Positions 31,906-40,706 of a stretch of 64,000 nucleotides of DNA are shown piece by piece. Source of the DNA: Streptomyces nitrosporeus (lineage in GTDB: Bacteria; Actinomycetota; Actinomycetes; Streptomycetales; Streptomycetaceae); contig NZ_CP023702.1 of the NCBI RefSeq assembly GCF_008704555.1, forward strand, positions 3,100,001 to 3,164,000, given 5' to 3'. Below the pieces are notes generated by a model. The model was not told the origin of the DNA and did no database searches. It saw only the letters and a list, made by a program, of their open reading frames with translations. Within the stretch, counting starts at the first letter, position 1. Every line of letters begins with the position of its first letter. The position numbers were made by a program, and so were the translations under genes.

Positions 31906-33141
31906 ATGACCATGACCCCTCCTCCGCCGGACACCGACCGGCCGCCGGCCGCGCGCTTCGCCTTCGACCGGTGGACGTGGAAGGAGATCGCGCATCTCCT
32001 CGCCGATCTCCCCATGGCGCTCGCCGGTTTCGTCTACACCGTTTTCCTCGTCGGGGTGGGCGCGGGGCTCTCCGTCACCGTGGTCGGCCTGCCGCTGCTC
32101 GCGCTGGGGCTGCGGGGGGCGCGCGTGCTGGGCCGGGCCGAGCGCGGCCGGGCACGCGGGATGCTGGGGGTGCGGATCGACGAACCGAGCCCCATGACGC
32201 GCGGCCGCCGGGACCGGGGCTTCTTCCCCTGGCTGTGGTCGGGGCTCAAGGACCCCGTGGGCTGGCGGACGTTGCTGTACTGCTTCATCCGTCTCCCCTG
32301 GGGCGTGGTGACCTTCGCGGTGACGCTGGTGGGGCTGTTCGTCCTGTGGCCGGTGCTCCCCTTCATCGTGCGCGGGCTGGCCAACGCGGACCGGGCGATG
32401 GTACGGGGGCTGCTCTCGCCCTCCGACGAGCTGGAACGCCGCATCGCCGAGCTGGAGTCGGACCGGGGGGTGGTGGTGGACACCGCCGCCGCCGACCTGC
32501 GCCGTATCGAACGCGACCTGCACGACGGCGCCCAGGCCCGCCTCGTCGCCCTCGCCATGGGTCTCGGGCTCGCCAAGGAGAAGTTCCTCGACGATCCGGA
32601 GGCCGCCGCCCGCATGATCGACGAGGCCCACGGGGAGGTCAAGGTCGCCCTCCAGGAACTCCGCGACCTCGCCCGCGGCATCCACCCCGCCGTCCTCACC
32701 GACCGGGGCCTGGACGCGGCCCTCTCCGCCATCGCCTCCCGCTGCACCGTCCCGGTGACGGTGACGGTGCAGTTGTCCGCCCGCCCGGCGGAGGCCATCG
32801 AGGGCATCGCGTACTTCACCGTCTCCGAGCTCCTCCAGAACGTCAGCAAGCACAGCCGCGCCCGCACCGCGGCGGTCGAGGTGTGGCGGACCGGGGAGCG
32901 CCTGATGCTCCAGGTACGGGACGACGGCCGCGGCGGCGCCCGGATGGAGGGCGGTACGGGCATGGCCGGGCTCGCGGAACGCCTGGGGGCGGTCGACGGG
33001 GTGTTCGTCCTGGACTCCCCCGAGGGCGGCCCGACCACCGTGACCGCCGAACTGCCGTGGCGCGACCGCCAGGACGCCCCCGCCAAGGGCTCCCCTTCCC
33101 GTTCCAGGAGAAGCACCGCCGGCAAGGGCGCCCGTACGTGA
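31906..33141 (+). CDS. Sensor histidine kinase, HisKA_3 type (first of pair)
   Basis: A 411-residue membrane sensor of the NarX-like family found widely in Streptomyces. Four N-terminal helices in the Streptomyces 'sensor' domain (about 30-170) are followed by the DHp helix with His206 in IERDLHDGAQARLVALAM and an HATPase domain (N-box ELLQNVSKH, G-box DDGRGG). The ligand is unknown. The C-terminal tail is basic (SRSRRSTAGKGART). The DHp coding region is almost identical to that of the next kinase gene. It is divergent from nuoA2. Confidence 0.93.
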   Translation: MTMTPPPPDTDRPPAARFAFDRWTWKEIAHLLADLPMALAGFVYTVFLVGVGAGLSVTVVGLPLLALGLRGARVLGRAERGRARGMLGVRIDEPSPMTRGRRDRGFFPWLWSGLKDPVGWRTLLYCFIRLPWGVVTFAVTLVGLFVLWPVLPFIVRGLANADRAMVRGLLSPSDELERRIAELESDRGVVVDTAAADLRRIERDLHDGAQARLVALAMGLGLAKEKFLDDPEAAARMIDEAHGEVKVALQELRDLARGIHPAVLTDRGLDAALSAIASRCTVPVTVTVQLSARPAEAIEGIAYFTVSELLQNVSKHSRARTAAVEVWRTGERLMLQVRDDGRGGARMEGGTGMAGLAERLGAVDGVFVLDSPEGGPTTVTAELPWRDRQDAPAKGSPSRSRRSTAGKGART

Positions 33142-33497
33142 CCACCGGGCGCGGCGGACACCCCGCACGCGCCCCCGCACGCGTCCCCGTCGTGCCCCTG
33201 CCGCGCCCGGCCCGCGCCGGGCGCGCCACCCTCTGCTCGCGCCCCCTCCGCGCTCCGGCGCCCGGCGGGGGGGGCGTGAGCGTGACAGGTGCCGTACGCC
33301 CCGCGCGTACGGCACCTGTCGCACGTCTTGGACCGCCGTGAGCGCCGGGGTGGGGAAAACCCCCGGACGGATACGGAGACCGCCCTCATGGCGCCGGCCC
33401 CCTCCGGACAGCACCCTTGGGTCATCAGGCAGAACCTCGGACATCAGCCGTCGTATCGGCGCGGGAAGTCCCCGCCAGGAAGAAACGGACGCCACTC
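33142..33497 (+). other. Spacer between the two kinase genes with terminator hairpin
   Basis: No gene is seen in these 356 bases. A perfect 15-bp hairpin (arms 33284-33298 and 33306-33320, 7-base loop) should end the first kinase transcript. The second gene therefore probably has its own promoter in the last 170 bases. Confidence 0.6.
33284..33320 (+). terminator. Terminator between the tandem kinase genes
   Basis: Arms GACAGGTGCCGTACG and CGTACGGCACCTGTC are perfect complements with loop CCCCGCG. The stem lies 140 bases after the first kinase gene. Confidence 0.7.
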
Positions 33498-34862
33498 ATG
33501 GCCACGGCATACGGACCGGACACACGGGACCAGTACCGGCCCGGCGACGGCGCGGGCAGCCGCCCCCCGGCCGGGCGTACGAAGCACTTCCTCCCGGCGG
33601 CACTGCGCGCGCCGGTCGAGGCACGGGCCTGGGGCGAGCTGGGATACCTGCTCCTGAGCCTGCCGATCAGCGTGGTGCTGTTCACCTTCGCGATCACGAT
33701 GATGTCGCTGGGGCTGGGCCTGCTGATCACCTTCCTCGGCATCCCGGTGCTCGCCGCCGCCCTGGCGGGCTGCCGTGGTTTCGGCGCGCTGGAGCGGGCC
33801 CGGGCGCGTGGACTGCTCGGGCTGGAGGTCGCGGACCCGGAGCCGGCGCGGGGCCGGACGGGCGGCCTGATGTCCTGGGTCGGCGCGATGCTGAAGAGCG
33901 GGGCGTCCTGGCGCCACCTGCTCTACGCGGTGCTGCACTTCCCGTGGGCCACCTTCGCGTTCACCGTCGCGGTGACGTTCTGGGCGACGGGCTGGACGGC
34001 CTTCACCTACCCGCTGTGGCACTGGGTCTTCCCGGCGTTCGGGGAGAACGGCGGCATCCAGCTGTACGGCGACGGGACCCACCAGGTCTACCTCGACTCC
34101 CCCTTCGAGGTGGCGGTGACGTCCGCGCTCGGTCTGGCGGTCGTCATGGCCACCCCGTGGATCGTGCGCGGCCTGACCTGGGTGGACCGGCTGATGGTGC
34201 TCGGCCTGCTCGGCCCCTCCCGGCTGGCGACACGGGTCTCGGAGCTGGAGTCGGACCGGGGGGTGGTGGTGGACACCGCCGCCGCCGACCTGCGCCGCAT
34301 CGAACGCGACCTGCACGACGGCGCCCAGGCCCGCCTCGTCGCCCTCGCCATGGACCTCGGGCTCGCCAAGGAGAAGCTCGCCGACGACCCCGACGCGGCC
34401 GCCCGCATGGTCGACGAGGCCCACGGGGAGGTCAAGGTCGCCCTCCAGGAACTCCGCGACCTCGCCCGCGGCATCCACCCCGCCGTCCTCACCGACCGGG
34501 GCCTGGACGCGGCCCTCTCCGCCGTCGCCTCCCGCTGCACCGTCCCGGTCAAGGTAGAGGTGGACCTGGAGGCCCGGCCCGCCCAGGCCATCGAGGGCAT
34601 CGCGTACTTCACCGTCTCCGAGCTCCTCCAGAACGTCAGCAAGCACGCCCGTGCCACCCGGGCGTCGGTCGACGTCTGGCGTGCGGCGGACCGGCTGATG
34701 CTCCAGGTCACCGACAACGGGCGGGGCGGAGCCGACGCCTCCTCGGGCAGCGGTCTGGCCGGGCTCACCGAGCGGCTGGACGCCGTGGACGGCATCCTCG
34801 TCGTCGACTCCCCGGTCGGCGGCCCGACCACCGTCACCGCCGAGCTCCCCTGGCGCGGCTGA
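33498..34862 (+). CDS. Sensor histidine kinase, HisKA_3 type (second of pair)
   Basis: A 454-residue paralogue of the preceding kinase. The sensor half differs: an N-terminal polar segment, helices near 55-90 and 140-165, an extracytoplasmic loop with FGENGGIQLYGDGTH, and a further helix near 205-222. The kinase half is nearly the same, with His273 in IERDLHDGAQARLVALAMDL, N-box ELLQNVSKH and G-box DNGRGG. ATG at 33498 is chosen over an upstream frame because AGGAAG lies before it and the protein then starts MATAYGPDTRDQY. It lies 325 bases upstream of the response regulator. Confidence 0.92.
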   Translation: MATAYGPDTRDQYRPGDGAGSRPPAGRTKHFLPAALRAPVEARAWGELGYLLLSLPISVVLFTFAITMMSLGLGLLITFLGIPVLAAALAGCRGFGALERARARGLLGLEVADPEPARGRTGGLMSWVGAMLKSGASWRHLLYAVLHFPWATFAFTVAVTFWATGWTAFTYPLWHWVFPAFGENGGIQLYGDGTHQVYLDSPFEVAVTSALGLAVVMATPWIVRGLTWVDRLMVLGLLGPSRLATRVSELESDRGVVVDTAAADLRRIERDLHDGAQARLVALAMDLGLAKEKLADDPDAAARMVDEAHGEVKVALQELRDLARGIHPAVLTDRGLDAALSAVASRCTVPVKVEVDLEARPAQAIEGIAYFTVSELLQNVSKHARATRASVDVWRAADRLMLQVTDNGRGGADASSGSGLAGLTERLDAVDGILVVDSPVGGPTTVTAELPWRG

Positions 34863-35186
34863 CGCCCCTCCCCGCAGGTCCTCCGCGCCACCTGTGCCCC
34901 GGCCCCGTCCCGACGGCGGCCGGGGCACCTCCGCGTGTCCGGGCACCGGCAGCCCCCCACGCGCCCAGTCCCAGGCCCCGGCACCGCCCCCGGCCCGGCG
35001 CGCGGAGGGGCCGGGGCCGGGAAGATCCGGGTCCGTACCGTCCGGGCACCGGGATACTGGGATGCTGGACGTCCAGGGCGGCGCCCCGGCGGCGTCGGAA
35101 CGCCGCCTCCGGGGCGCGTGCCACGGGTACCGGCCGTGAAGAGGACCGTTTTGACCAGTGGGGGAAACAGCGTCGTGGAGGACAGG
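34863..35186 (+). other. Spacer between kinase and response regulator genes
   Basis: About 320 bases with very high G+C and no supported gene. I see no strong hairpin. It may contain the response regulator promoter. Confidence 0.4.
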
Positions 35187-35846
35187 GTGCGCGTCGTCAT
35201 CGCCGAGGATTCGGTACTGCTCCGGGAGGGGCTGACCCGGCTGCTGACCGATCTCGGGCACGACGTCGTGGCGGGGGTCGGGGACGCCGAGGCCCTGATC
35301 AGGACGGTGGACGACCTGGCGTCCCGGGACGCGCTGCCCGACGTGGTCGTCGCCGACGTACGGATGCCTCCCACCCACACCGACGAGGGGGTCCGGGCCG
35401 CGGTCCGGCTGCGCAAGGAGCACCCGGGCGTCGGGGTGCTGGTGCTCTCCCAGTACGTCGAGGAGCAGTACGCCACCGAGCTGCTGGCCGGCAGCAGCCG
35501 GGGCGTGGGCTATCTGCTGAAGGACCGGGTGGCCGAGGTCCGGGAGTTCGTGGACGCCGTGGTGCGGGTGGCCCAGGGCGGTACGGCCCTGGACCCGGAG
35601 GTGGTGGCCCAGCTGCTGGGACGCAGCCGCAAGCAGGACGTGCTGGCGAACCTCACCCCGCGCGAGCGGGAGGTCCTCGGTCTGATGGCCGAGGGAAGGA
35701 CGAATTCCGCGGTCGCCAAACAGCTGGTGGTGAGCGACGGCGCCGTGGAGAAGCACGTCAGCAACATCTTCCTGAAACTCGGCCTCGCCCCCAGCGTGGG
35801 TGACCACCGGCGAGTTCTCGCCGTTCTCACCTATCTCAACTCCTGA
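35187..35846 (+). CDS. Response regulator, NarL/FixJ family
   Basis: A 219-residue transcription regulator. Receiver domain: acidic pocket in VIAEDSVLLREGL, phospho-acceptor Asp in VVVADVRMPP, Ser in VLVLSQYVEEQYA, Lys in GYLLKDRVAEV. LuxR-type HTH: LTPREREVLGLMAEGRTNSA and VEKHVSNIFLKLGL. GTG at 35187 has GGAGG five bases upstream; the GTG four codons earlier is an alternative. It is the only regulator near the two kinases and so is probably shared or paired with the second. Confidence 0.93.
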   Translation: MRVVIAEDSVLLREGLTRLLTDLGHDVVAGVGDAEALIRTVDDLASRDALPDVVVADVRMPPTHTDEGVRAAVRLRKEHPGVGVLVLSQYVEEQYATELLAGSSRGVGYLLKDRVAEVREFVDAVVRVAQGGTALDPEVVAQLLGRSRKQDVLANLTPREREVLGLMAEGRTNSAVAKQLVVSDGAVEKHVSNIFLKLGLAPSVGDHRRVLAVLTYLNS

Positions 35847-36030
35847 GTACGCCGTAGACAGCCCTGAGGTTCCCCGCCGAGCATGTCCGGAAAGCGCCGC
35901 TACGCCCTCCCCGTACGGTGATCCACCGGAAGTGAGGCAATACCCCAGTCCTACGACCGAAGGTGGAGCGGAGAAGAGGTTTCGGCGCCGGCCACGGGCC
36001 TTGTGACGTGCGGCGAAGCCTGCGGAATCC

Positions 36031-36060
36031 ATGACGTGGAATGGATGCCCGCCATATGAT
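36031..36060 (+). promoter_or_regulatory. Probable korAB promoter
   Basis: TATGAT at 36055-36060 matches the vegetative -10 consensus at five of six positions and ATGACG at 36031-36036 matches the -35 at four of six, with an 18-base gap. Transcription would start near 36067, inside the hairpin described next. Confidence 0.55.
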
Positions 36061-36107
36061 CGGTCCGAGGAAGGCCACCCTTACAGAAGTAGGGTGGCCT
36101 TGGACCG
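36061..36107 (+). promoter_or_regulatory. Hairpin at the 5' end of the korAB leader
   Basis: An 11-bp perfect stem (36071-36081 and 36091-36101, loop of 9) is extended by CGGTCC/GGACCG at 36061-36066 and 36102-36107. It lies right after the candidate -10 and about 50 bases before korA. It could stabilise the message 5' end or act as a regulator site. Confidence 0.6.
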
Positions 36108-36157
36108 CCGGCGGGCCGGCCGGTCCCGAGCCGCCGCCCCGAGGGAGGTCCAGTTCA

Positions 36158-38113
36158 GTGACCAGTCAGGTCAGTAGCCCAGCCGGAAAGACCGACGAGG
36201 CCAGTGAGGCTCTCGTCGGGGAGCAGCGTGTCCCCCGATCCGGACCCGAGGGTGCCATGGACAAGGAGATCCGTCGCCTGGACCGGGTGATCATCCGCTT
36301 CGCGGGCGACTCCGGCGACGGTATGCAGCTGACCGGCGACCGGTTCACATCGGAGACGGCGTCCTTCGGGAACGACCTGTCGACGCTGCCGAACTTCCCG
36401 GCCGAGATCCGGGCACCCGCCGGGACGCTGCCGGGGGTCTCGTCGTTCCAGCTGCACTTCGCGGACCACGACATCCTGACGCCGGGCGACGCTCCGAACG
36501 TCCTGGTGGCGATGAACCCCGCCGCGCTGAAGGCGAACATCGGCGACGTGCCGCGCGGCGCCGACATCATCGTGAACACCGACGAGTTCACCAAGCGCCC
36601 CATGGCGAAGGTCGGATACGAGACCTCTCCCCTGGAGGACGGCTCGCTGGAGGCGTACAACGTGCACCCGGTGCCGTTGACGACCCTGACGATCGAGGCG
36701 CTGAAGGAGTTCGGACTTTCCCGCAAGGAAGCCGAACGGTCGAAAAACATGTTCGCGCTCGGCCTGCTTTCCTGGATGTACAACCGTCCGACCGAGGGCA
36801 CGGAGAAATTCCTCCGGTCGAAGTTCGCCAAGAAACCGGCCATCGCCGAGGCGAACGTGGCCGCTTTCCGGGCGGGCTGGAATTTCGGTGAGACCACCGA
36901 GGACTTCGCGGTCTCCTACGAGGTGGCCCCCGCCTCACAGGCTTTCCCGACGGGCACCTACCGCAACATCTCCGGAAATCTGGCCCTCTCCTACGGGCTG
37001 ATCGCGGCGGGCCGGCAGGCGGATCTGCCGCTCTATCTGGGTTCCTATCCCATCACCCCGGCTTCCGACATCCTCCATGAACTCAGCCGCCACAAGAACT
37101 TCGGTGTGCGGACATTCCAGGCGGAGGACGAGATCGCGGGCATCGGGGCTGCCCTGGGCGCGGCCTTCGGCGGGTCCCTCGCGGTGACGACGACCTCCGG
37201 GCCGGGGGTGGCGCTGAAGTCGGAGACGATCGGCCTGGCGGTCTCCCTGGAGCTGCCGCTGCTGATCGTCGACATCCAGCGCGGTGGTCCGTCCACGGGC
37301 CTGCCGACCAAGACGGAGCAGGCCGACCTGCTCCAGGCGATGTACGGCAGGAACGGCGAGGCCCCGGTCCCGGTCGTCGCCCCGCGTACGCCCGCCGACT
37401 GCTTCGACGCGGCGCTGGACGCGGCGCGGATCGCCCTGACGTACCGGACGCCGGTGTTCCTGCTCTCGGACGGTTACCTGGCGAACGGCTCGGAGCCCTG
37501 GCGGATCCCCGAGACGGACAGCCTGCCGGATCTGCGGACCCGGTTCGCGACCGGTCCGAACCACGAACTGGCCGACGGCACCGAGGTGTTCTGGCCCTAC
37601 AAGCGTGACCCCGAGACGCTGGCCCGCCCGTGGGCGGTCCCCGGCACCCCGGGCCTGGAGCACCGGATCGGCGGCATCGAGAAGCAGGACGGCACGGGCA
37701 ACATCTCCTACGACCCGGCCAACCACGACTTCATGGTCCGCACCCGGCAGGCGAAGATCGACGGCATCGCCGTGCCGGAGCTGGAGGTCGACGACCCGGC
37801 CGGCGCGGACACGCTGGTGCTGGGCTGGGGTTCGACGTACGGCCCGATCACCGCGGCGGTCCGCCGGCTGCGGGCGTCCGGACAGCCGATCGCCCAGGCG
37901 CACCTGCGGCACCTCAACCCCTTCCCGGCCAATCTCGGCGAGGTGCTGGAACGTTACGGGCGGGTGGTCGTCCCGGAGATGAACCTGGGCCAGCTCGCCA
38001 CCCTGCTGAGGGCGAAGTACCTGGTGGACGTGCAGAGTTACACCCAGGTCAACGGGATGCCCTTCAAGGCCGAGCAGCTCGCCACCGCCCTCAAGGAGGC
38101 CATCGATGCCTGA
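36158..38113 (+). CDS. korA: 2-oxoacid:ferredoxin oxidoreductase, alpha/gamma subunit
   Basis: Fused gamma-alpha subunit of a 2-oxoglutarate (or related 2-oxoacid):ferredoxin oxidoreductase, 651 residues from the GTG at 36158, which has GGGAGG upstream. The gamma domain starts at VIIRFAGDSGDGMQLTGDRF; the alpha domain has LYLGSYPITPASDILHELS, FQAEDEIAGIGAALGAAFGG and GLPTKTEQADLLQAMYG. The enzyme decarboxylates a 2-oxoacid onto CoA and reduces ferredoxin. It overlaps korB by 8 bases. Confidence 0.95.
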   Translation: MTSQVSSPAGKTDEASEALVGEQRVPRSGPEGAMDKEIRRLDRVIIRFAGDSGDGMQLTGDRFTSETASFGNDLSTLPNFPAEIRAPAGTLPGVSSFQLHFADHDILTPGDAPNVLVAMNPAALKANIGDVPRGADIIVNTDEFTKRPMAKVGYETSPLEDGSLEAYNVHPVPLTTLTIEALKEFGLSRKEAERSKNMFALGLLSWMYNRPTEGTEKFLRSKFAKKPAIAEANVAAFRAGWNFGETTEDFAVSYEVAPASQAFPTGTYRNISGNLALSYGLIAAGRQADLPLYLGSYPITPASDILHELSRHKNFGVRTFQAEDEIAGIGAALGAAFGGSLAVTTTSGPGVALKSETIGLAVSLELPLLIVDIQRGGPSTGLPTKTEQADLLQAMYGRNGEAPVPVVAPRTPADCFDAALDAARIALTYRTPVFLLSDGYLANGSEPWRIPETDSLPDLRTRFATGPNHELADGTEVFWPYKRDPETLARPWAVPGTPGLEHRIGGIEKQDGTGNISYDPANHDFMVRTRQAKIDGIAVPELEVDDPAGADTLVLGWGSTYGPITAAVRRLRASGQPIAQAHLRHLNPFPANLGEVLERYGRVVVPEMNLGQLATLLRAKYLVDVQSYTQVNGMPFKAEQLATALKEAIDA

Positions 38114-39164
38114 CACCAACGAACTCCTCCAGCTGGTCCCCAAGGCCGAGGGCAAGCAGTCCATGAAGGACTTCAAGTCCGACCAGGAGGTGCGCTGGTG
38201 CCCCGGGTGCGGTGACTACGCGGTCCTCGCGGCGGTGCAGGGCTTCATGCCCGAGCTGGGGCTGGCGAAGGAGAACATCGCCTTCGTCTCCGGCATCGGC
38301 TGCTCGTCCCGTTTCCCGTACTACATGAACACCTACGGGATGCACTCCATCCACGGCCGCGCCCCGTCCATCGCGACGGGCCTGGCGACCTCCCGGCGGG
38401 ACCTGTCGGTGTGGGTGGTCACCGGGGACGGTGACGCGCTGTCCATCGGCGGGAACCACCTGATCCACGCCCTGCGCCGCAACGTCAACCTGAAGATCCT
38501 GCTGTTCAACAACCGGATCTACGGTCTGACGAAGGGGCAGTACAGCCCCACCTCGGAGCTGGGCAAGATCACCAAGTCGACGCCGATGGGGTCCCTGGAC
38601 GCGCCGTTCAACCCGGTCTCGCTCGCGCTCGGCGCGGAGGCGTCCTTCGTGGCGCGGACGGTCGACTCCGACCGCAAGCACCTGACGAGCGTGCTGCGGG
38701 CCGCGGCCGACCACCCGGGCACCGCGCTGGTGGAGATCTACCAGAACTGCAACATCTTCAACGACGGCGCCTTCGAGGTCCTCAAGGACAAGGAGAAGGC
38801 CGAGGAGGCGGTCATCCGTCTCGAACACGGCCGCCCCATCCTGTTCGGTGCCGACGACTCCAAGGGGGTCGTGCGCGACCCGCTCACCGGGGACCTGGAG
38901 GTCGTCACCGTGACCGAGGAGAACCGGTCCCGGATTCTCGTCCACGACGCGCACAACCCGAGCCCGACCACGGCGTTCGCGCTGTCCCGGCTCGCCGACC
39001 CCGACACGCTGCACCACACCCCGATCGGTGTCCTGCGCAGCGTGGAGCGCCCGGTCTACGACGCCCTGATGTCCGAGCAGCTGGACGCGGCGGTCGAGCA
39101 GCGGGGCAAGGGCGACCTGGGTGCCCTGCTGGCCGGGAACGACACCTGGACCGTCGTCGGCTGA
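38106..39164 (+). CDS. korB: 2-oxoacid:ferredoxin oxidoreductase, beta subunit
   Basis: Thiamine diphosphate and [4Fe-4S] subunit, 352 residues. Cluster ligands: RWCPGCGDYAV, SGIGCSSRFPYY, and IYQNCNIFND. The ThDP motif is VTGDGDALSIGGNH followed by LFNNRIYGLTKGQYSPT. No ferredoxin gene accompanies the pair, as is usual for actinobacterial KorAB. Translationally coupled to korA. Confidence 0.96.
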   Translation: MPDTNELLQLVPKAEGKQSMKDFKSDQEVRWCPGCGDYAVLAAVQGFMPELGLAKENIAFVSGIGCSSRFPYYMNTYGMHSIHGRAPSIATGLATSRRDLSVWVVTGDGDALSIGGNHLIHALRRNVNLKILLFNNRIYGLTKGQYSPTSELGKITKSTPMGSLDAPFNPVSLALGAEASFVARTVDSDRKHLTSVLRAAADHPGTALVEIYQNCNIFNDGAFEVLKDKEKAEEAVIRLEHGRPILFGADDSKGVVRDPLTGDLEVVTVTEENRSRILVHDAHNPSPTTAFALSRLADPDTLHHTPIGVLRSVERPVYDALMSEQLDAAVEQRGKGDLGALLAGNDTWTVVG

Positions 39165-39191
39165 CCAGGCGGCCGGCCCCGCCCGCGCGGG

Positions 39192-39234
39192 CGAAGCCCG
39201 GAGCGTCCCCGGAGGGGGTCAGCTCCGGGCTTCG
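39192..39234. terminator. Bidirectional terminator between korB and the HxlR gene
   Basis: Thirteen-base arms CGAAGCCCGGAGC (39192-39204) and complement (39222-39234) form a stem that includes the last codons of the convergent HxlR gene. Confidence 0.7.
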
Positions 39235-39611
39235 TCGTATGCGGCGCGCGCCGCCTCGACCGCGTCCAGCCTCTGCTCCGACCAGCGGGCCAGCGCCCGG
39301 ACCTGGCCGGCGGCCTCCCGGCCGAGCGGGGTCAGCGCGTAGTCCACGCGGGGCGGGATGACCGGCTTGGCGTCCCGGTCGACGAAGCCGTCGCGCTCCA
39401 GCGTCTGAAGGGTCTGGGCCAGCATCTTCTCGCTGACGCCGCCGACCGCGCGGCGCAGCTCGCTGAAGCGGTAGGAGCGCTCCATCAGCACGGCCAGCAC
39501 GAGCACACCCCACCGGCTGGTGACGTGTTCGAGGACCAGCCGGGAGGGGCAGTTCTGCCGGTTGACGTCCGGGCGCCGGCCACCCAGTTCGTCCAGGATG
39601 CTTACTGTCAT
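39219..39611 (-). CDS. HxlR family transcriptional regulator
   Basis: A 130-residue winged-helix regulator with the family pattern NCPSRLVLEHVTSRWGVLVL, where Cys21 is a possible redox-sensing residue, then FSELRRAVGGVSEKMLAQTLQ and VDYALTPLGREA. Members such as HypR and QorR sense quinones or thiol-reactive compounds through a Cys at this place. It is divergent from a QorB-like reductase gene, a common pairing. Confidence 0.92.
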   Translation of the reverse strand: MTVSILDELGGRRPDVNRQNCPSRLVLEHVTSRWGVLVLAVLMERSYRFSELRRAVGGVSEKMLAQTLQTLERDGFVDRDAKPVIPPRVDYALTPLGREAAGQVRALARWSEQRLDAVEAARAAYDEARS

Positions 39612-39614
39612 ACC

Positions 39615-39656
39615 AGTACCTTACTTCAAAGTGGGTACTTTCCCAGAGTTAGTACC
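39615..39656. promoter_or_regulatory. Candidate HxlR operator
   Basis: AGTACC (39615-39620) and its complement GGTACT (39634-39639) form an inverted repeat around TTACTTCAAAGTG. A third AGTACC follows at 39651-39656. The block sits in the 105-base gap between the HxlR and reductase genes and contains the only A/T-rich sequence there. Confidence 0.65.
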
Positions 39657-39716
39657 TCTCCTAGGGTGAGTGAAGACCGCCCGTACACAGGAACAGCGCA
39701 CCCAGGAGAGAGACCC

Positions 39717-40577
39717 ATGAGCATCGTCGTCACCGGCGCCACCGGCGCACTCGGCCGCCTCGTCATCGAGCGGCTGCTCGCGACCGTCCCCGCGGACCGG
39801 ATCGCCGCGGTCGTCCGCGACAAGGAGAAGGCCGCACCGCTCGCCGCCCTGGGCGTGGAGCTCCGCATCGCCGACTACGACCGGCCCGGGACGCTCGCCG
39901 GCGCCTTCCGTGCCGGTGACCGCGTCCTGCTGGTCTCCGGCAGCGAGGTCGGCAAGCGGGTCGCCCAGCACACCGCCGTGATCGACGCCGCGAAGGCCGC
40001 CGGGGTGGCCCAGCTCGCCTACACCGGGGTGCTGGGCGGGCCGGACGCCGACTTCCTGCTGGCCGCCGAGCACAAGGTGACCGAGCAGCTCGTCCTCGAC
40101 TCGGGGCTCCCCCACACCTTCCTGCGCAACGGCTGGTACACGGAGAACTACACGGCGAACCTCGCCCCGGTCCTGGAGCACGGCGCCGTGGTGGCCAACG
40201 CGGGCGACGGGCGGGTCGCCTCCGCGACCCGGGCGGACTACGCCGCGGCGGCGGCCGCGGTGCTGACCGGCGAGGGCCACCTGGGCGCGGCGTACGAGCT
40301 GAGCGGCGACGTCGCCTGGTCGCTGGAGGAGTACGCCGCCGTGGTCGCGGCGGCCACCGGCAAGGAGATCGCGTACCGGCGGGTCCCGGCCGCCGTGCAC
40401 CAGGAGATCCTCGTCGGCGCCGGTGTGCCCGAGCCCTTCGCCGCGATCCTCGTCGACGTGGACGAGGCCATCGCCCGCGGCCGGCTCGCCGGGACGAGCG
40501 GGGACCTGGCCCGGCTCATCGGCCGGCCGACGACCCCGCTCGCCGACACCGTGGCCTCGGCGGTCGCCGCCCTCTGA
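39717..40577 (+). CDS. NAD(P)H-dependent quinone oxidoreductase-like SDR (QorB/NmrA type)
   Basis: A 286-residue Rossmann protein starting MSIVVTGATGALGRLVIE, with an AGGAGAG ribosome-binding site. Residues near VVRDKEKAAPLAALGVE and LLVSGSEVGKR, then TGVLGG and NGWYTENY, match the QOR2 family, which reduces quinones with NADPH. Its neighbour and likely regulator is the divergent HxlR gene. Confidence 0.92.
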   Translation: MSIVVTGATGALGRLVIERLLATVPADRIAAVVRDKEKAAPLAALGVELRIADYDRPGTLAGAFRAGDRVLLVSGSEVGKRVAQHTAVIDAAKAAGVAQLAYTGVLGGPDADFLLAAEHKVTEQLVLDSGLPHTFLRNGWYTENYTANLAPVLEHGAVVANAGDGRVASATRADYAAAAAAVLTGEGHLGAAYELSGDVAWSLEEYAAVVAAATGKEIAYRRVPAAVHQEILVGAGVPEPFAAILVDVDEAIARGRLAGTSGDLARLIGRPTTPLADTVASAVAAL

Positions 40578-40706
40578 GGGGTCCGGGCGGCACGGGGCCG
40601 GCCGCCTGTCATGACCGTATCCATGAGACGGCCATGACAGGCTGCTGTTCCGGCGCTACCGTCGTGCAGTGGGCCGACCGCCGGCCGAGGAGTGCCGGGA
40701 GGGCCC

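Noticed and set aside
33142..33497. Small genes in the spacer between the kinases
   Set aside because: Frames there lack start signals and codon bias; a hairpin explains the structure seen.
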